Positions 1 through 7,730 of a stretch of DNA of 64,000 nucleotides are shown here, in pieces. Location: assembly GCA_002314325.1 (NCBI GenBank), contig DCFC01000032.1, forward strand, positions 1-64,000. Direction: 5' to 3'. Both the position numbers and the translations under genes were made by a program. The DNA is from Megamonas hypermegale (GTDB lineage: Bacteria; Bacillota; Negativicutes; Selenomonadales; Selenomonadaceae). Under the pieces are notes generated by a model. That model ran no database searches. It was not told the DNA's origin and worked only from the letters and a program-made list of their open reading frames with translations. How positions within the stretch are numbered: position 1 is the stretch's first letter; each line of letters begins with the position of its first letter.

Positions 1-48
1 GGACGTGCTATTCATCCCCCACTTATAGAAGTGGAGGACTTCTAGCAC
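1..48. repeat. Nested hairpin at window edge, possible element end
   Basis: An outer pair GTGCTA (5-10) and TAGCAC (43-48) encloses an inner stem CCCCCACTT / AAGTGGAGG. No coding frame accompanies it. Imperfect nested palindromes of this size occur at the ends of IS200/IS605-like elements, but the rest of any such element lies outside the window, so this is only a possibility. The following stretch to 165 is AT-rich and probably carries the promoter of the deoR-type gene; no clear -35/-10 pair was picked. Confidence 0.3.
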
Positions 49-165
49 ATTAGGTTAAAAATAATGTTCATAGAAAGACCTCTAATAGATAGTATTTTTA
101 TAATATTTAATCGAATTGACAAAATGCTTATATCTGCTTAAACTAAAAGCAGTGTGGTGATTTAT

Positions 166-942
166 ATGTATCAGGAAGAACGCTTATATCAAATACTGAA
201 TTTACTGCGTGAGCGAAAAAGCCTGTCAAAACAGGAAATTATGGAAAATTTTCAAATATCCCGCGATACGGCGCGCCGCGATATCATCTGTCTGGTAAAT
301 GAAGGTCTGGCGCTAAGAACGCATGGCGGCATAACACTGCCGACCATTCAGATAACGCCGGGGTACAAGGAACGCGCCGGTCTGCAGCTGGACAAGAAAA
401 ACCAGATTGGCAAAATGGCAGCCGCTTATATCAAGCGCGGCAGCGTCTGCTATCTGGATTCGTCGACGACGGTGCAGTATATCTGCAATTACATTAAGGA
501 AAAAACAACCATTTATAGTAATTCTATCGATATCATTGAACAAATGCAAGATAATAAAAATGCCGAGCTGCATATTCTGGGCGGCAAATGGAATACGGAA
601 GACCGATATATTTACGGCAGCGAGGCTTTGGCAATGCTTGACAATATTCATTTTGACATTGCTTTTCTGGGAACGACAAGTGTTACGGAGGACGGATTTT
701 ATACCTGCGGCAATGAAGATGCGGCGATAAAGCGCCTGGTGGCGAGAAAATCGTTATTTGTCTGCGTATTAGCTGACTCGGGCAAATTTTTGTTTCAGCC
801 GTCGTTCAAATTTGCTAAATTGAATGATGTGGATATAGTGCTGACGACGAAGATGCCGCACAAATCCATTATAACGGCTTTGGCTAAAGCGAACTGTTCT
901 TTAATCTGGAATTTCAATGAGGCGAAGGGAGACAAAGACTGA
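166..942 (+). CDS. DeoR/GlpR-family transcriptional regulator
   Basis: Transcription factor of the DeoR family, usually a repressor released by a phosphorylated sugar intermediate. The N-terminus has the typical EERLYQILNLL start and a winged helix-turn-helix with the family signature around ISRDTARRDI. The rest is the DeoR sensor domain of the phosphosugar-isomerase-like fold, with the LDSSTT segment near residue 105. The ATG at 166 is preferred over the upstream GTG at 154, because GGTGA lies 5 nt before it and the family normally starts at this point. It overlaps the next gene by one base (TGATG), so the two are translationally coupled. Likely target: its own operon, including the glycerate kinase gene. 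The inducer is unknown. Confidence 0.88.
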   Translation: MYQEERLYQILNLLRERKSLSKQEIMENFQISRDTARRDIICLVNEGLALRTHGGITLPTIQITPGYKERAGLQLDKKNQIGKMAAAYIKRGSVCYLDSSTTVQYICNYIKEKTTIYSNSIDIIEQMQDNKNAELHILGGKWNTEDRYIYGSEALAMLDNIHFDIAFLGTTSVTEDGFYTCGNEDAAIKRLVARKSLFVCVLADSGKFLFQPSFKFAKLNDVDIVLTTKMPHKSIITALAKANCSLIWNFNEAKGDKD

Positions 943-1739
943 TGGCGATAAAACTGATTGCACTGGATATGGATAATACGCTGCTCAACCGGCAAAAGCT
1001 TGTTTCGGACAAAAATGCCGAAGTTGTACAAAAAGCAATGCAAAAAGGCGTATACGTGACGATTGCTACAGGAAGGATGCCGGCTTCAGCCAGTTATTTT
1101 GCCAGAAATCTCGGCATGAACTGCCCTGTCGTATCGTGCAACGGCGGCGTGGTTAAGCCGCTTGACGGCGGAGAACCGATTTTTGAAGCGCATTTTCTGC
1201 CGGAAACGCTGCTGGAGCTGATGAATTTGTGCTACGAAAAGAATTGGTATATACGCTGGTATATAAATGATACGATTTACGTAAGATATAAAGATGAAAG
1301 AATGTTTCCGGCGTACAGGACGACGAAAGGGTTGAATATCGTGGAAGTCGGCGACAATTACGCAAAATATGCGGCAAATGTTACGCAGCTTGTCATCTGC
1401 GATATAAACGGTAAAATCCAGAGCATATATGATTATGTGGCGGAGCATTTTCAGGGAAAAATCGGTTTGCAGCAAAATACCGGTTTTACGATGGACGTTA
1501 CGCCGCCGGGTATAAATAAAGCGGTCGGGCTCAGCAAATTGGCGGATTATCTGGGGATAAAGCAGGCCGAGGTCATGGCGGCAGGCGACGGGGACAATGA
1601 TTTGGACATGATAAAATATGCCGGTGTCGGCGTTGCTATGGAAAATGCCATTGCTGATTTGAAAGAAGTTGCTTCGTTCATTACGAAAGATTGTGATGAT
1701 AATGGTATCGCCTACGCTATAGAAAAGCTTGTATTATAA
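942..1739 (+). CDS. Cof-type HAD-IIB hydrolase
   Basis: Haloacid dehalogenase superfamily phosphatase of the Cof/YidA type (265 aa), cytoplasmic. Motif I is DMDNTLL with the nucleophilic Asp at residue 9; the Thr of motif II lies in the IATGR segment; motif IV is GDGDNDLDM near the C-terminus. These enzymes dephosphorylate sugar phosphates or flavin-type phosphates and have broad specificity. It starts inside the stop codon of the DeoR gene and lies 27 nt before glycerate kinase, so the three form one operon. A clean-up role for phosphorylated sugar-acid intermediates is an inference from context. Confidence 0.88.
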   Translation: MAIKLIALDMDNTLLNRQKLVSDKNAEVVQKAMQKGVYVTIATGRMPASASYFARNLGMNCPVVSCNGGVVKPLDGGEPIFEAHFLPETLLELMNLCYEKNWYIRWYINDTIYVRYKDERMFPAYRTTKGLNIVEVGDNYAKYAANVTQLVICDINGKIQSIYDYVAEHFQGKIGLQQNTGFTMDVTPPGINKAVGLSKLADYLGIKQAEVMAAGDGDNDLDMIKYAGVGVAMENAIADLKEVASFITKDCDDNGIAYAIEKLVL

Positions 1740-1766
1740 AGGTAAAAAAAGAAGGGAGCGGATTTT

Positions 1767-2906
1767 ATGAAATTCGTATTTGCTCCAGATTCATTTAAGG
1801 GAACGTTGTCCTCGCAGGAAATAATTGATATATTGACGGAGAAGGCGCAGCAGCATTTTAAAGACGTACAGACGCAGGGCGTACTGATAGCCGACGGCGG
1901 AGAAGGCACGATTGCAGCTGTCGAACAGATGAAAGGCGGCAGCAGAAGATATTTGGAAGTTACCGGTCCGCTGGGAGAAAAAGTGAATGCGCATTATCTG
2001 AGATTGAACGAAAAACAGGTATTAATCGAAATGGCTACGGCTTCCGGCATAACGCTGATACCGTACCGCGAAGGCAATGCTCTATATACCACTTCTTACG
2101 GAACGGGCGAAATGATAAAAGATGCATTGGCTTCAGGTGCTGACGATATAATCATTTCCATCGGCGGAAGTGCGACAAATGACGGCGGCATGGGAATGCT
2201 GATGGCTTTGGGCGTCAGATTTCTCGATAAAGACGGCAAAGAACTGGAGCCTGTCGGCAAAAACCTGATGAATATCGCAAAAATTGATACGGCTTCGTTA
2301 AATAGGCGGGTAAAAACGGCAAACTTCACCGTCATGTGCGACGTTACTAATCCGCTTATCGGGCCAAACGGCGCAACGTACGTTTTTGGTCCGCAGAAAG
2401 GCGCAAACGCTAAGCAGCTGAAACTATTGGAAAGCGGTATGAAAAATTATGCTGCTAAAATTAAGGAAACGCTCGGCGCGGATGTAGCAAATCTGCCGGG
2501 CGGCGGAGCGGCCGGCGGCATGGGCGCAGCGCTGACGGCGTTTTGCGGTGCTTCTTTGCAATCGGGCATAAAGACAATTCTCGATTTAATTAATTTTGAA
2601 AACATCATTGCCGATGCGGATTTAATTATCACGGGCGAAGGCAGAATTGACGGGCAGTCGGCCGGCGGAAAGGTTCTGGACGGTATCGGCCGCTATGCGA
2701 AAAAGAGAAATATACCGGTCATTGCGCTGACCGGCGGCATGGGCGACAATGCTCATCTCGTTTATGGCTGCGGCATTGACAGTATTATGGTCACGGTCAA
2801 TGCGCCGATGAGTCTGGATACGGCGCTTACGCATGCCGAGCCTCTTTTGGCGGACTGCGCGGACAGAATGTTCCGATTTATAAAGATAGGTATGAATTTG
2901 CGCTGA
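1767..2906 (+). CDS. Glycerate kinase (GarK/GlxK family)
   Basis: ATP-dependent glycerate kinase, class I (379 aa, normal length), which phosphorylates D-glycerate, typically to 2-phosphoglycerate. The family N-terminus FAPDSFKGTLSSQE is present, with GGSATNDGGMGML near residue 135, a glycine-rich LPGGGAAGGMGAAL near 245 and ITGEGRIDGQSAGGK near 290. The start follows a GAAGGGAGCG ribosome site. It is the last gene of the deoR-HAD operon and is followed by a terminator. It would consume glycerate made by the tartronate semialdehyde reductase at 56.4 kb; that link across the window is an inference. Confidence 0.93.
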   Translation: MKFVFAPDSFKGTLSSQEIIDILTEKAQQHFKDVQTQGVLIADGGEGTIAAVEQMKGGSRRYLEVTGPLGEKVNAHYLRLNEKQVLIEMATASGITLIPYREGNALYTTSYGTGEMIKDALASGADDIIISIGGSATNDGGMGMLMALGVRFLDKDGKELEPVGKNLMNIAKIDTASLNRRVKTANFTVMCDVTNPLIGPNGATYVFGPQKGANAKQLKLLESGMKNYAAKIKETLGADVANLPGGGAAGGMGAALTAFCGASLQSGIKTILDLINFENIIADADLIITGEGRIDGQSAGGKVLDGIGRYAKKRNIPVIALTGGMGDNAHLVYGCGIDSIMVTVNAPMSLDTALTHAEPLLADCADRMFRFIKIGMNLR

Positions 2907-2946
2907 AAAAAGCGTTAATCCCTCGTTTGCGGATTAACGCTTTTTC
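2907..2946. terminator. Bidirectional rho-independent terminator
   Basis: Perfect stem AAAAAGCGTTAATCC / GGATTAACGCTTTTT around a 9-nt loop, with A and T tracts on either side. It lies between the convergent glycerate kinase gene and the regulator gene at 2954, and can serve both. Confidence 0.9.
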
Positions 2947-2953
2947 TATTATA

Positions 2954-4861
2954 TTATTTTTCCAGACCGTATTTTTTGATGTAGCGGTATAATGTTACGC
3001 GGCTTACGCTTAAAAGATTGGAGAGACGGCTTACATTGCCGCCGGCAGCCTTCCACGCCTTGAGGAATATTTCCTTATCCGTTTTCCATTTATTGTCCGG
3101 TTTGACATTACCCATGAGATTGATGTCGGTCGGCAGAATGTTTTTGCCGGTCGTGTTGAAGAAGGAGTATTCCAGTACGCTCTGAAGCTGTTTGATATTG
3201 CCCGGCCAATCGTAATTGCGCAGCAGTTCAATTGTTTCCGGCAGAAGTTTTTTCGTTTCCATCTGATGCTGGCGCGACAATTCCTCTACTACGTGAATGG
3301 CGAGTTTCGGAATGTCGTCCCGGCGCGAACGCAGCGACGGCACGCGGATTATGCTGCGGGAGATGATGTTGAACAGTTTTTCGTTGAACTGGCCTTTTTC
3401 CGTCAGGCGGCGTAGATTGCTGTCCGTTGCGGCGATGATGCGTACGTCAATGCTGCGTTCCAGACTTTCGCCGATACGGTGCGTTTTCTTTTCGGATAAT
3501 GCCTGTGCCAGCATTTTGGCGATATTGTTCGGCATTTTTTCAATTTCGTCGATGAATAGCGTACCTTTGCTGGCCAGTTCCAGTTTGCCCGGATGGCTTA
3601 CTTCCGGCTCCGTCATGGCGCCGAATAAATCCTGTTCCAGAAGCTCCGGCGTGAAATCGGCACAGTTTATGGAGATGAGCGGCCCTGCCATGCGCATGCT
3701 CGCCATATGGATGCCGTGGGCTAGACGCTGTTTGCCGACACCGGCTTCGCCCTGAATTAATATATGGTTTTTGTTGCGGGCAACGCGGTATGCACGTTCC
3801 TTCATCTGCACGAAAGTCTTGCTGTCGCCGACCATGGAGCTAAGGCTGTATTTTGCCGTATAGCCGGAAGCGTGCGCGACGAGCGTGCGCAAATCCTCAA
3901 TCGGCATGGATACGGTAACGACGCTCTGCACTTCTTCATCGTCTTCGGAGTTTTTCAGCGGCACGACCGTAGTGATGTCCTCATACGTTTTGTTGTTTGT
4001 AATCCAGGTTGTTTCGCGGTTGTAGCAGGAAATGCCCTGGAAGCCGTCATAAATCGGCGTATGTGTATAGTTCAAAACAACATCTTTCAGATGAGCCGTA
4101 ACATTGTTTTCATCAATAGCATTGATTACGGACAAACGTTCCTTGCCCATGCGGTTGGTGTAAACGATTTTGTCCTCCGGCATGATGTGGTAAACGGCGA
4201 ACGGCGCAGCGTCCAGGATGGCTTTCTGCGCTTTGATGTTCAGGGACTGTTTGATATTGAGTTCCAGTGCCGTTTTTAAAGTGAACAGCAGAGCCAAAAT
4301 AACGTCCTGCGAGAGTTTTTCATGCTGCATGGCAGTGAGCGAAACGATATAGGTGAGTTCGTCATTGACGATGACAGGCACGGAGCCGGAATTCATATCG
4401 TGCAGTTCTTCCAGCCATATTTCCGGGCCGAAAATCCAGAACGGCGTTTTCGTTTCCTTCACGATATTGCAGCTGAGGGTGCCGACATTTTCCACGCTTA
4501 GGGAGACGCCTTCCAGTTTGTCGATTAGACGGGAGGTTATATTGGCATATTTTTTCAGGACGACGCAGTCGGCGGTCATGAGTGTTAAGCATAAGTCGTA
4601 TTCATGAATAAAATCGATTATATTGTCGATAAAATGGTCTAAATAATTGATGGCATCGCTGTGTTTATTCTGCATTTGGGAAAGTTCCGCCGGTGAAAGA
4701 CGTGCACTGGATGGGATTTTCTTCGGATTTACCTGATATTCGTGGGATTTTTGCCAGGACTTAGCAATCCACGGATGGACATTCGGGTCGATAATTCCTT
4801 TCGCAGTAAATGTTTTGTAATAATTTATCAATTTTTCGCGATTGCGGTGTTCTCTAATCAT
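2954..4861 (-). CDS. AAA+ enhancer-binding-type regulator lacking GAFTGA
   Basis: Large regulator (635 aa from the preferred ATG at 4861; a TTG at 4879 is possible) built like AcoR/DhaR proteins. It has a GAF-like sensor (about 60-195), a PAS-like domain (about 210-320), an AAA+ domain (about 340-570) and a C-terminal Fis-type helix-turn-helix (about 600-635). Walker A is GEAGVGK near residue 372 and Walker B is TLFIDEIEK near 435. Where sigma-54 activators have GAFTGA after LFG, this protein reads LFGAMTEPEVSHPG, so the sigma-54 contact loop is missing. It may therefore act through sigma-70, as reported for E. coli DhaR. The likely target is nearby and unknown. Confidence 0.82.
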   Translation of the reverse strand: MIREHRNREKLINYYKTFTAKGIIDPNVHPWIAKSWQKSHEYQVNPKKIPSSARLSPAELSQMQNKHSDAINYLDHFIDNIIDFIHEYDLCLTLMTADCVVLKKYANITSRLIDKLEGVSLSVENVGTLSCNIVKETKTPFWIFGPEIWLEELHDMNSGSVPVIVNDELTYIVSLTAMQHEKLSQDVILALLFTLKTALELNIKQSLNIKAQKAILDAAPFAVYHIMPEDKIVYTNRMGKERLSVINAIDENNVTAHLKDVVLNYTHTPIYDGFQGISCYNRETTWITNNKTYEDITTVVPLKNSEDDEEVQSVVTVSMPIEDLRTLVAHASGYTAKYSLSSMVGDSKTFVQMKERAYRVARNKNHILIQGEAGVGKQRLAHGIHMASMRMAGPLISINCADFTPELLEQDLFGAMTEPEVSHPGKLELASKGTLFIDEIEKMPNNIAKMLAQALSEKKTHRIGESLERSIDVRIIAATDSNLRRLTEKGQFNEKLFNIISRSIIRVPSLRSRRDDIPKLAIHVVEELSRQHQMETKKLLPETIELLRNYDWPGNIKQLQSVLEYSFFNTTGKNILPTDINLMGNVKPDNKWKTDKEIFLKAWKAAGGNVSRLSNLLSVSRVTLYRYIKKYGLEK

Positions 4862-5003
4862 AGTGTAAAATAACCTCAATTCTATAAAATTTGTACAATA
4901 TTTCTCTGATTATATTATTTATATTAGCAAAAGTGTAATAAAGTATCAATCAGTTTAGTTGAAAATAATTACATATGTACAAAAATTTTGTTTCAGTGTT
5001 AAC

Positions 5004-5032
5004 TTGTAGCACCAATGTATATTTGCTATACT
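5004..5032 (+). promoter_or_regulatory. Sigma-70-type promoter with extended -10
   Basis: TTGTAG, a 17-nt spacer, then TATACT preceded by TGC (extended -10). It lies 34 nt before the ATG of the small membrane protein. A ribosome site AAGGATGGG follows. This is prediction by eye. Confidence 0.55.
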
Positions 5033-5065
5033 TTAGATATTATGAATTAAGGATGGGATTTTTTT

Positions 5066-5407
5066 ATGGCTAGAATGAGCAAACGTATCAGTAATAAAAT
5101 AAACAAGGCCAAACAGGAACAGCAGCCGAAGGAAACGAAGAAGAAATACGGCCGGGATATCTGGCTGATTGTCCTAATCGTTGTTAACTTCTTACTATTA
5201 ATAACAAGCTGGCAGAATTTATTATCGTCGCCGACAAACTTCGCGGCATATTTCCTCTTGGAAATCGTGCTGATTGTAATGTATATCAACAGACACGCCA
5301 ATATGTCGGAAAAAGTGGCAAAATGGATGTACAGGACGCAAATCGGTCTTATGGCCGTCATACTGGCATTGTTTATAATTACAGCCATCGGCTATTTTGT
5401 GAATTGA
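5066..5407 (+). CDS. Small three-helix membrane protein, unknown function
   Basis: Protein of 113 aa with a very basic N-terminal 30 residues (many Lys, Gln and Arg) and three predicted membrane helices: about 35-53 (IWLIVLIVVNFLLLI), 60-77 and 93-111. I do not recognise a family. It has its own promoter and a terminator directly behind it, so it is a single-gene unit between the GAFTGA-less regulator and the DUF362 gene. The basic head should face the cytoplasm under the positive-inside rule. Function cannot be assigned from sequence. Confidence 0.72.
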   Translation: MARMSKRISNKINKAKQEQQPKETKKKYGRDIWLIVLIVVNFLLLITSWQNLLSSPTNFAAYFLLEIVLIVMYINRHANMSEKVAKWMYRTQIGLMAVILALFIITAIGYFVN

Positions 5408-5422
5408 GTTATAAAATAAACA

Positions 5423-5458
5423 GCTCCGTACGGATAGAAATTCGTGCGGAGTTTTTTT
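5423..5458 (+). terminator. Rho-independent terminator
   Basis: Stem CTCCGTACGGA / TCGTGCGGAG with a short AT-rich loop, followed by seven T residues. It ends the small membrane protein unit. Confidence 0.88.
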
Positions 5459-5503
5459 ATTGACTTATAGTGCACTTAAAGGTGTATGATAGAAATATAC
5501 ATA

Positions 5504-5627
5504 TTGTGCTGGCAAAACATTGAGCCTGTACTCAGCAGTATAATAGTTTATATTCGTTGCCTGTTGGCACTTAACCTCACTAAATATAAACTACTATACT
5601 GCTTTAGGAAATCAACTAGCACAACAG
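5504..5627 (+). repeat. Palindromic MITE-like element, copy 1
   Basis: About 124 bp. Ends TTGTGCTGGC and ACTAGCACAACAG are imperfect inverted repeats. The inner arms AGCAGTATAATAGTTTATAT and ATATAAACTACTATACTGCT pair, enclosing a conserved loop with GGCACTTAACCTCACTAAA. It lies 34 nt upstream of the DUF362 start. No clear flanking duplication was seen for this copy. See the other copies at 17913, 20814, 28577, 31742, 51924 and 58156. Confidence 0.88.
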
Positions 5628-5661
5628 ATTATAAATGAAAATGATAAAGGAGGATTTTATC

Positions 5662-6657
5662 ATGAAACCTACAGCTAGAGTCGGCGGAGAACATTATATT
5701 CCGTACAGTGAACGCACAGGAGAAAAATCCGTCGTGTATTTTACGCGGGACCTTTCGGCGGAAGGGCTGAAAAAAATCTATGACCGGGTAAAAGAAAATA
5801 TGACGGGCAAAATCGGTATTAAACTGCATACGGGTGAACCGCACGGACCGAATATCATCCCGCGTCCGTGGGTGGAAAATCTGATTAAAACGGAGCTGCC
5901 GGAAGCTTCAATCGTTGAAACGAATACGTATTATGACGGCGGACGCTATACGACGGCGCAGCATCTGGAAACGCTGAAGACAAACGGCTGGACATTCTGC
6001 CCGGTGGATATCATGGATGACGGCGAACAGACGGTTGCATTTCCGATAAAAAACGGTAAATGGTTCACAGAAATGTATATGGGAAAAAACCTTGCCGACT
6101 ATAATTCGCTGTTCGTACTTACGCATTTTAAAGGCCATACGATGGGCGGCTTCGGCGGCTCGGCGAAAAATATCGGTATCGGCTGTGCCGACGGACGCAT
6201 TGGCAAAGCTATGATACACACGGTCGAAGGTTCTGCCGAACAGTGGAGTATCTCTAAAGAAGAATTTATGGAAAGAATGATGGAATCGGCAAAAGCCGTT
6301 GTCGACCATTTCGGTAAAAACATCACTTTCGTAAATGTTCTGCGCAACATGTCCGTATCCTGCGACTGCGAAGGAACGGCAGCTCAGCCGGTAGTTACGC
6401 CGAATATCGGGATTGTAGCCTCATTGGATATTCTGGCAGTCGACCAGGCTTCGGTGGACTTAGTCTATGCGCTGAAAGACGGCGACAGAAAGGCTTTAGT
6501 CAAACGTATTCAGTCGCGTCACGGTCTGCGTCAGCTCACTTATATGAAAGAGCTCGGCATGGGCAATGACCGATACCATTTAATCGACATAGATAACGAT
6601 GATAAGGAAATTACACTGCAGGAAGCAGTAAAAGACGTTATGCCGTTTAAAGCATAA
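5662..6657 (+). CDS. DUF362 domain-containing protein
   Basis: Protein of 331 aa matching the DUF362 pattern: VGIKLHTGEPHG-like segment near residue 50 (here GIKLHTGEPHGPN), VLTHFKGHTMGGFGGSAKN near 155 and CDCEG near 232. Family members usually carry ferredoxin domains; this one keeps only scattered cysteines and has no CxxCxxC cluster. Biochemical function of the family is not established. The ATG at 5662 is chosen over 5635 because AAGGAGG (5647-5653) precedes it by 8 nt. No signal peptide is visible, so it is cytoplasmic. Monocistronic: repeat copy 1 lies upstream and a terminator follows. Confidence 0.85.
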   Translation: MKPTARVGGEHYIPYSERTGEKSVVYFTRDLSAEGLKKIYDRVKENMTGKIGIKLHTGEPHGPNIIPRPWVENLIKTELPEASIVETNTYYDGGRYTTAQHLETLKTNGWTFCPVDIMDDGEQTVAFPIKNGKWFTEMYMGKNLADYNSLFVLTHFKGHTMGGFGGSAKNIGIGCADGRIGKAMIHTVEGSAEQWSISKEEFMERMMESAKAVVDHFGKNITFVNVLRNMSVSCDCEGTAAQPVVTPNIGIVASLDILAVDQASVDLVYALKDGDRKALVKRIQSRHGLRQLTYMKELGMGNDRYHLIDIDNDDKEITLQEAVKDVMPFKA

Positions 6658-6670
6658 AATATCATAAAAG

Positions 6671-6708
6671 AAAAAACCTTGTGCACGATTAAATGCACAA
6701 GGTTTTTT
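6671..6708. terminator. Bidirectional rho-independent terminator
   Basis: Perfect stem AAAAAACCTTGTGCA / TGCACAAGGTTTTTT with an 8-nt loop, between the convergent DUF362 and rubrerythrin genes. Confidence 0.92.
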
Positions 6709-6722
6709 CTTTTTAGGAGAAA

Positions 6723-7256
6723 TTAATAATTAGTTGCCTTGATTTCAAAGAATGCTTTCGGATGAGCGCATACTGGGCAGATTTCCGGAGCCTCTGTTCC
6801 TTCATATACATGACCGCAGTTGGAGCACATCCAAATCATTTTTTCATTGCGTTTGAATACTTTGTCTTCCTGAATGTTAGCCAGTAAGATATTGTAGCGT
6901 TCATCGTGTTCTTTTTCGATTTTGGCTACCATTTCAAACAGGTTGGCAATGCGGGTGAAGCCTTCTTCGCGCGCCACTTTGGCGAATTCCGGATACATGG
7001 AAGTCCATTCTTCATGTTCACCGGCAGCAGCGGCTTTTAAATTTTCTTCCGTAGTACCGATTTTATCTACGAGTTTGAACCAGATTTTAGCATGTTCTTT
7101 TTCGTTTCCGGCCGTTTCTTCAAAGATTTTGGCAATCTGTACATAGCCGTCTTTTTTTGCTTTGGAGGCAAAATAAGTGTATTTGTTGCGTGCCTGGGAT
7201 TCACCGGCAAAAGCTGCCCATAAATTCTGTTCTGTCTTACTTCCTTTTAATTCCAT
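6723..7256 (-). CDS. rbr: Rubrerythrin
   Basis: Non-haem iron peroxidase that reduces H2O2 in anaerobes using reduced rubredoxin or ferredoxin; cytoplasmic. The ferritin-like domain (about 1-135) carries the diiron ligands in GESQARNKY, ETAGNEKEHAK, AAGEHEEW and EKEHDERY. The C-terminal rubredoxin domain (about 140-177) has CSNCGHVYEG and CPVCAHP, i.e. two CxxC pairs. Length 177 aa is normal. The ATG at 7256 is preferred to an upstream frame start because AAAGGG lies 8 nt before it and the family starts with MELKGSKT. The AT-rich region upstream holds a palindrome TATTAATTAATA (7311-7322), a possible PerR-type site, which is an inference. Confidence 0.95.
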   Translation of the reverse strand: MELKGSKTEQNLWAAFAGESQARNKYTYFASKAKKDGYVQIAKIFEETAGNEKEHAKIWFKLVDKIGTTEENLKAAAAGEHEEWTSMYPEFAKVAREEGFTRIANLFEMVAKIEKEHDERYNILLANIQEDKVFKRNEKMIWMCSNCGHVYEGTEAPEICPVCAHPKAFFEIKATNY

Positions 7257-7402
7257 CAAAATCGCCCTTTCTATAAAAATATACACAAAATCCGAATAAA
7301 AAATAATTGTTATTAATTAATATTATATAGCATTTTATAAAATAGTCAAGCATTTTTCATATTTTTTTGCTATAAATTGTTTTGAAAGATATATTGTATA
7401 CA

Positions 7403-7433
7403 TTTACAATTTTACAGTTTTTTGTTATATAAT
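7403..7433 (+). promoter_or_regulatory. Probable promoter of the oxidoreductase operon
   Basis: TTTACA (7403-7408) followed after 17-19 nt by TATATA/TATAAT (7426-7433), about 100 nt before the TTG start of the ferredoxin subunit. The spacer is ambiguous and the site is read by eye. The rest of the 7257-7532 gap is AT-rich and contains no gene. Confidence 0.45.
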
Positions 7434-7532
7434 AGAATTCGTGATTAACAACAAAGATTGCATTTATTAGATTTTTGCTGTTAATATTTATGTTGATTTT
7501 TTGTATATATTTGTAAGTTTGGAAGTGAAGCT

Positions 7533-7730
7533 TTGAAAAGTGTTATTTACTTGAAAACTGAAAGATGCAAAGGCTGCGGTATATGCGTAGCTTTCTGTCC
7601 GAAAAAAGTTTTACAGTTAGACGTTTTAAATCATTGTCAGATAATTGATGCCGATGCGTGTATCGGCTGCGGTCAGTGTGAACTGCGCTGTCCTGATTAC
7701 GCTATTTTTGTAGATAAGGAGGAAGATTGA
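7533..7730 (+). CDS. 2-oxoacid:ferredoxin oxidoreductase delta subunit (2[4Fe-4S])
   Basis: Small ferredoxin subunit (65 aa) with two clusters, CKGCGICVAFCP (residues 12-23) and CIGCGQCELRCP (residues 47-58), that takes electrons from the catalytic subunits. It starts at TTG with a weak upstream GGAAGTGAAG and overlaps the alpha gene by one base (TGATG). The delta-alpha-beta-gamma order and separate small subunits are typical of Kor/Vor enzymes, as opposed to the single-chain pyruvate enzyme. Confidence 0.93.
   Translation: MKSVIYLKTERCKGCGICVAFCPKKVLQLDVLNHCQIIDADACIGCGQCELRCPDYAIFVDKEED

Noticed and set aside
3297..3755. Plus-strand frames of 150-170 codons inside the regulator gene (3297-3755 and 3764-4279).
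   Set aside because: They are antisense to a well-supported regulator with conserved domains, and have no ribosome site or motif.
5560..5580. TTGGCAC in the repeat loop as a sigma-54 -24 box for the GAFTGA-less regulator.
   Set aside because: No TTGC follows at the right distance, and the regulator lacks the sigma-54 contact loop.
5575..5590. Loop of the repeat family (TTAACCTCACTAAA) resembles the phage T3 promoter core TTAACCCTCACTAAAG.
   Set aside because: One base of the core is missing, the initiating GGG is absent, the same loop is present in all full copies, and no phage-type RNA polymerase is in the window. Chance likeness is the simpler view.
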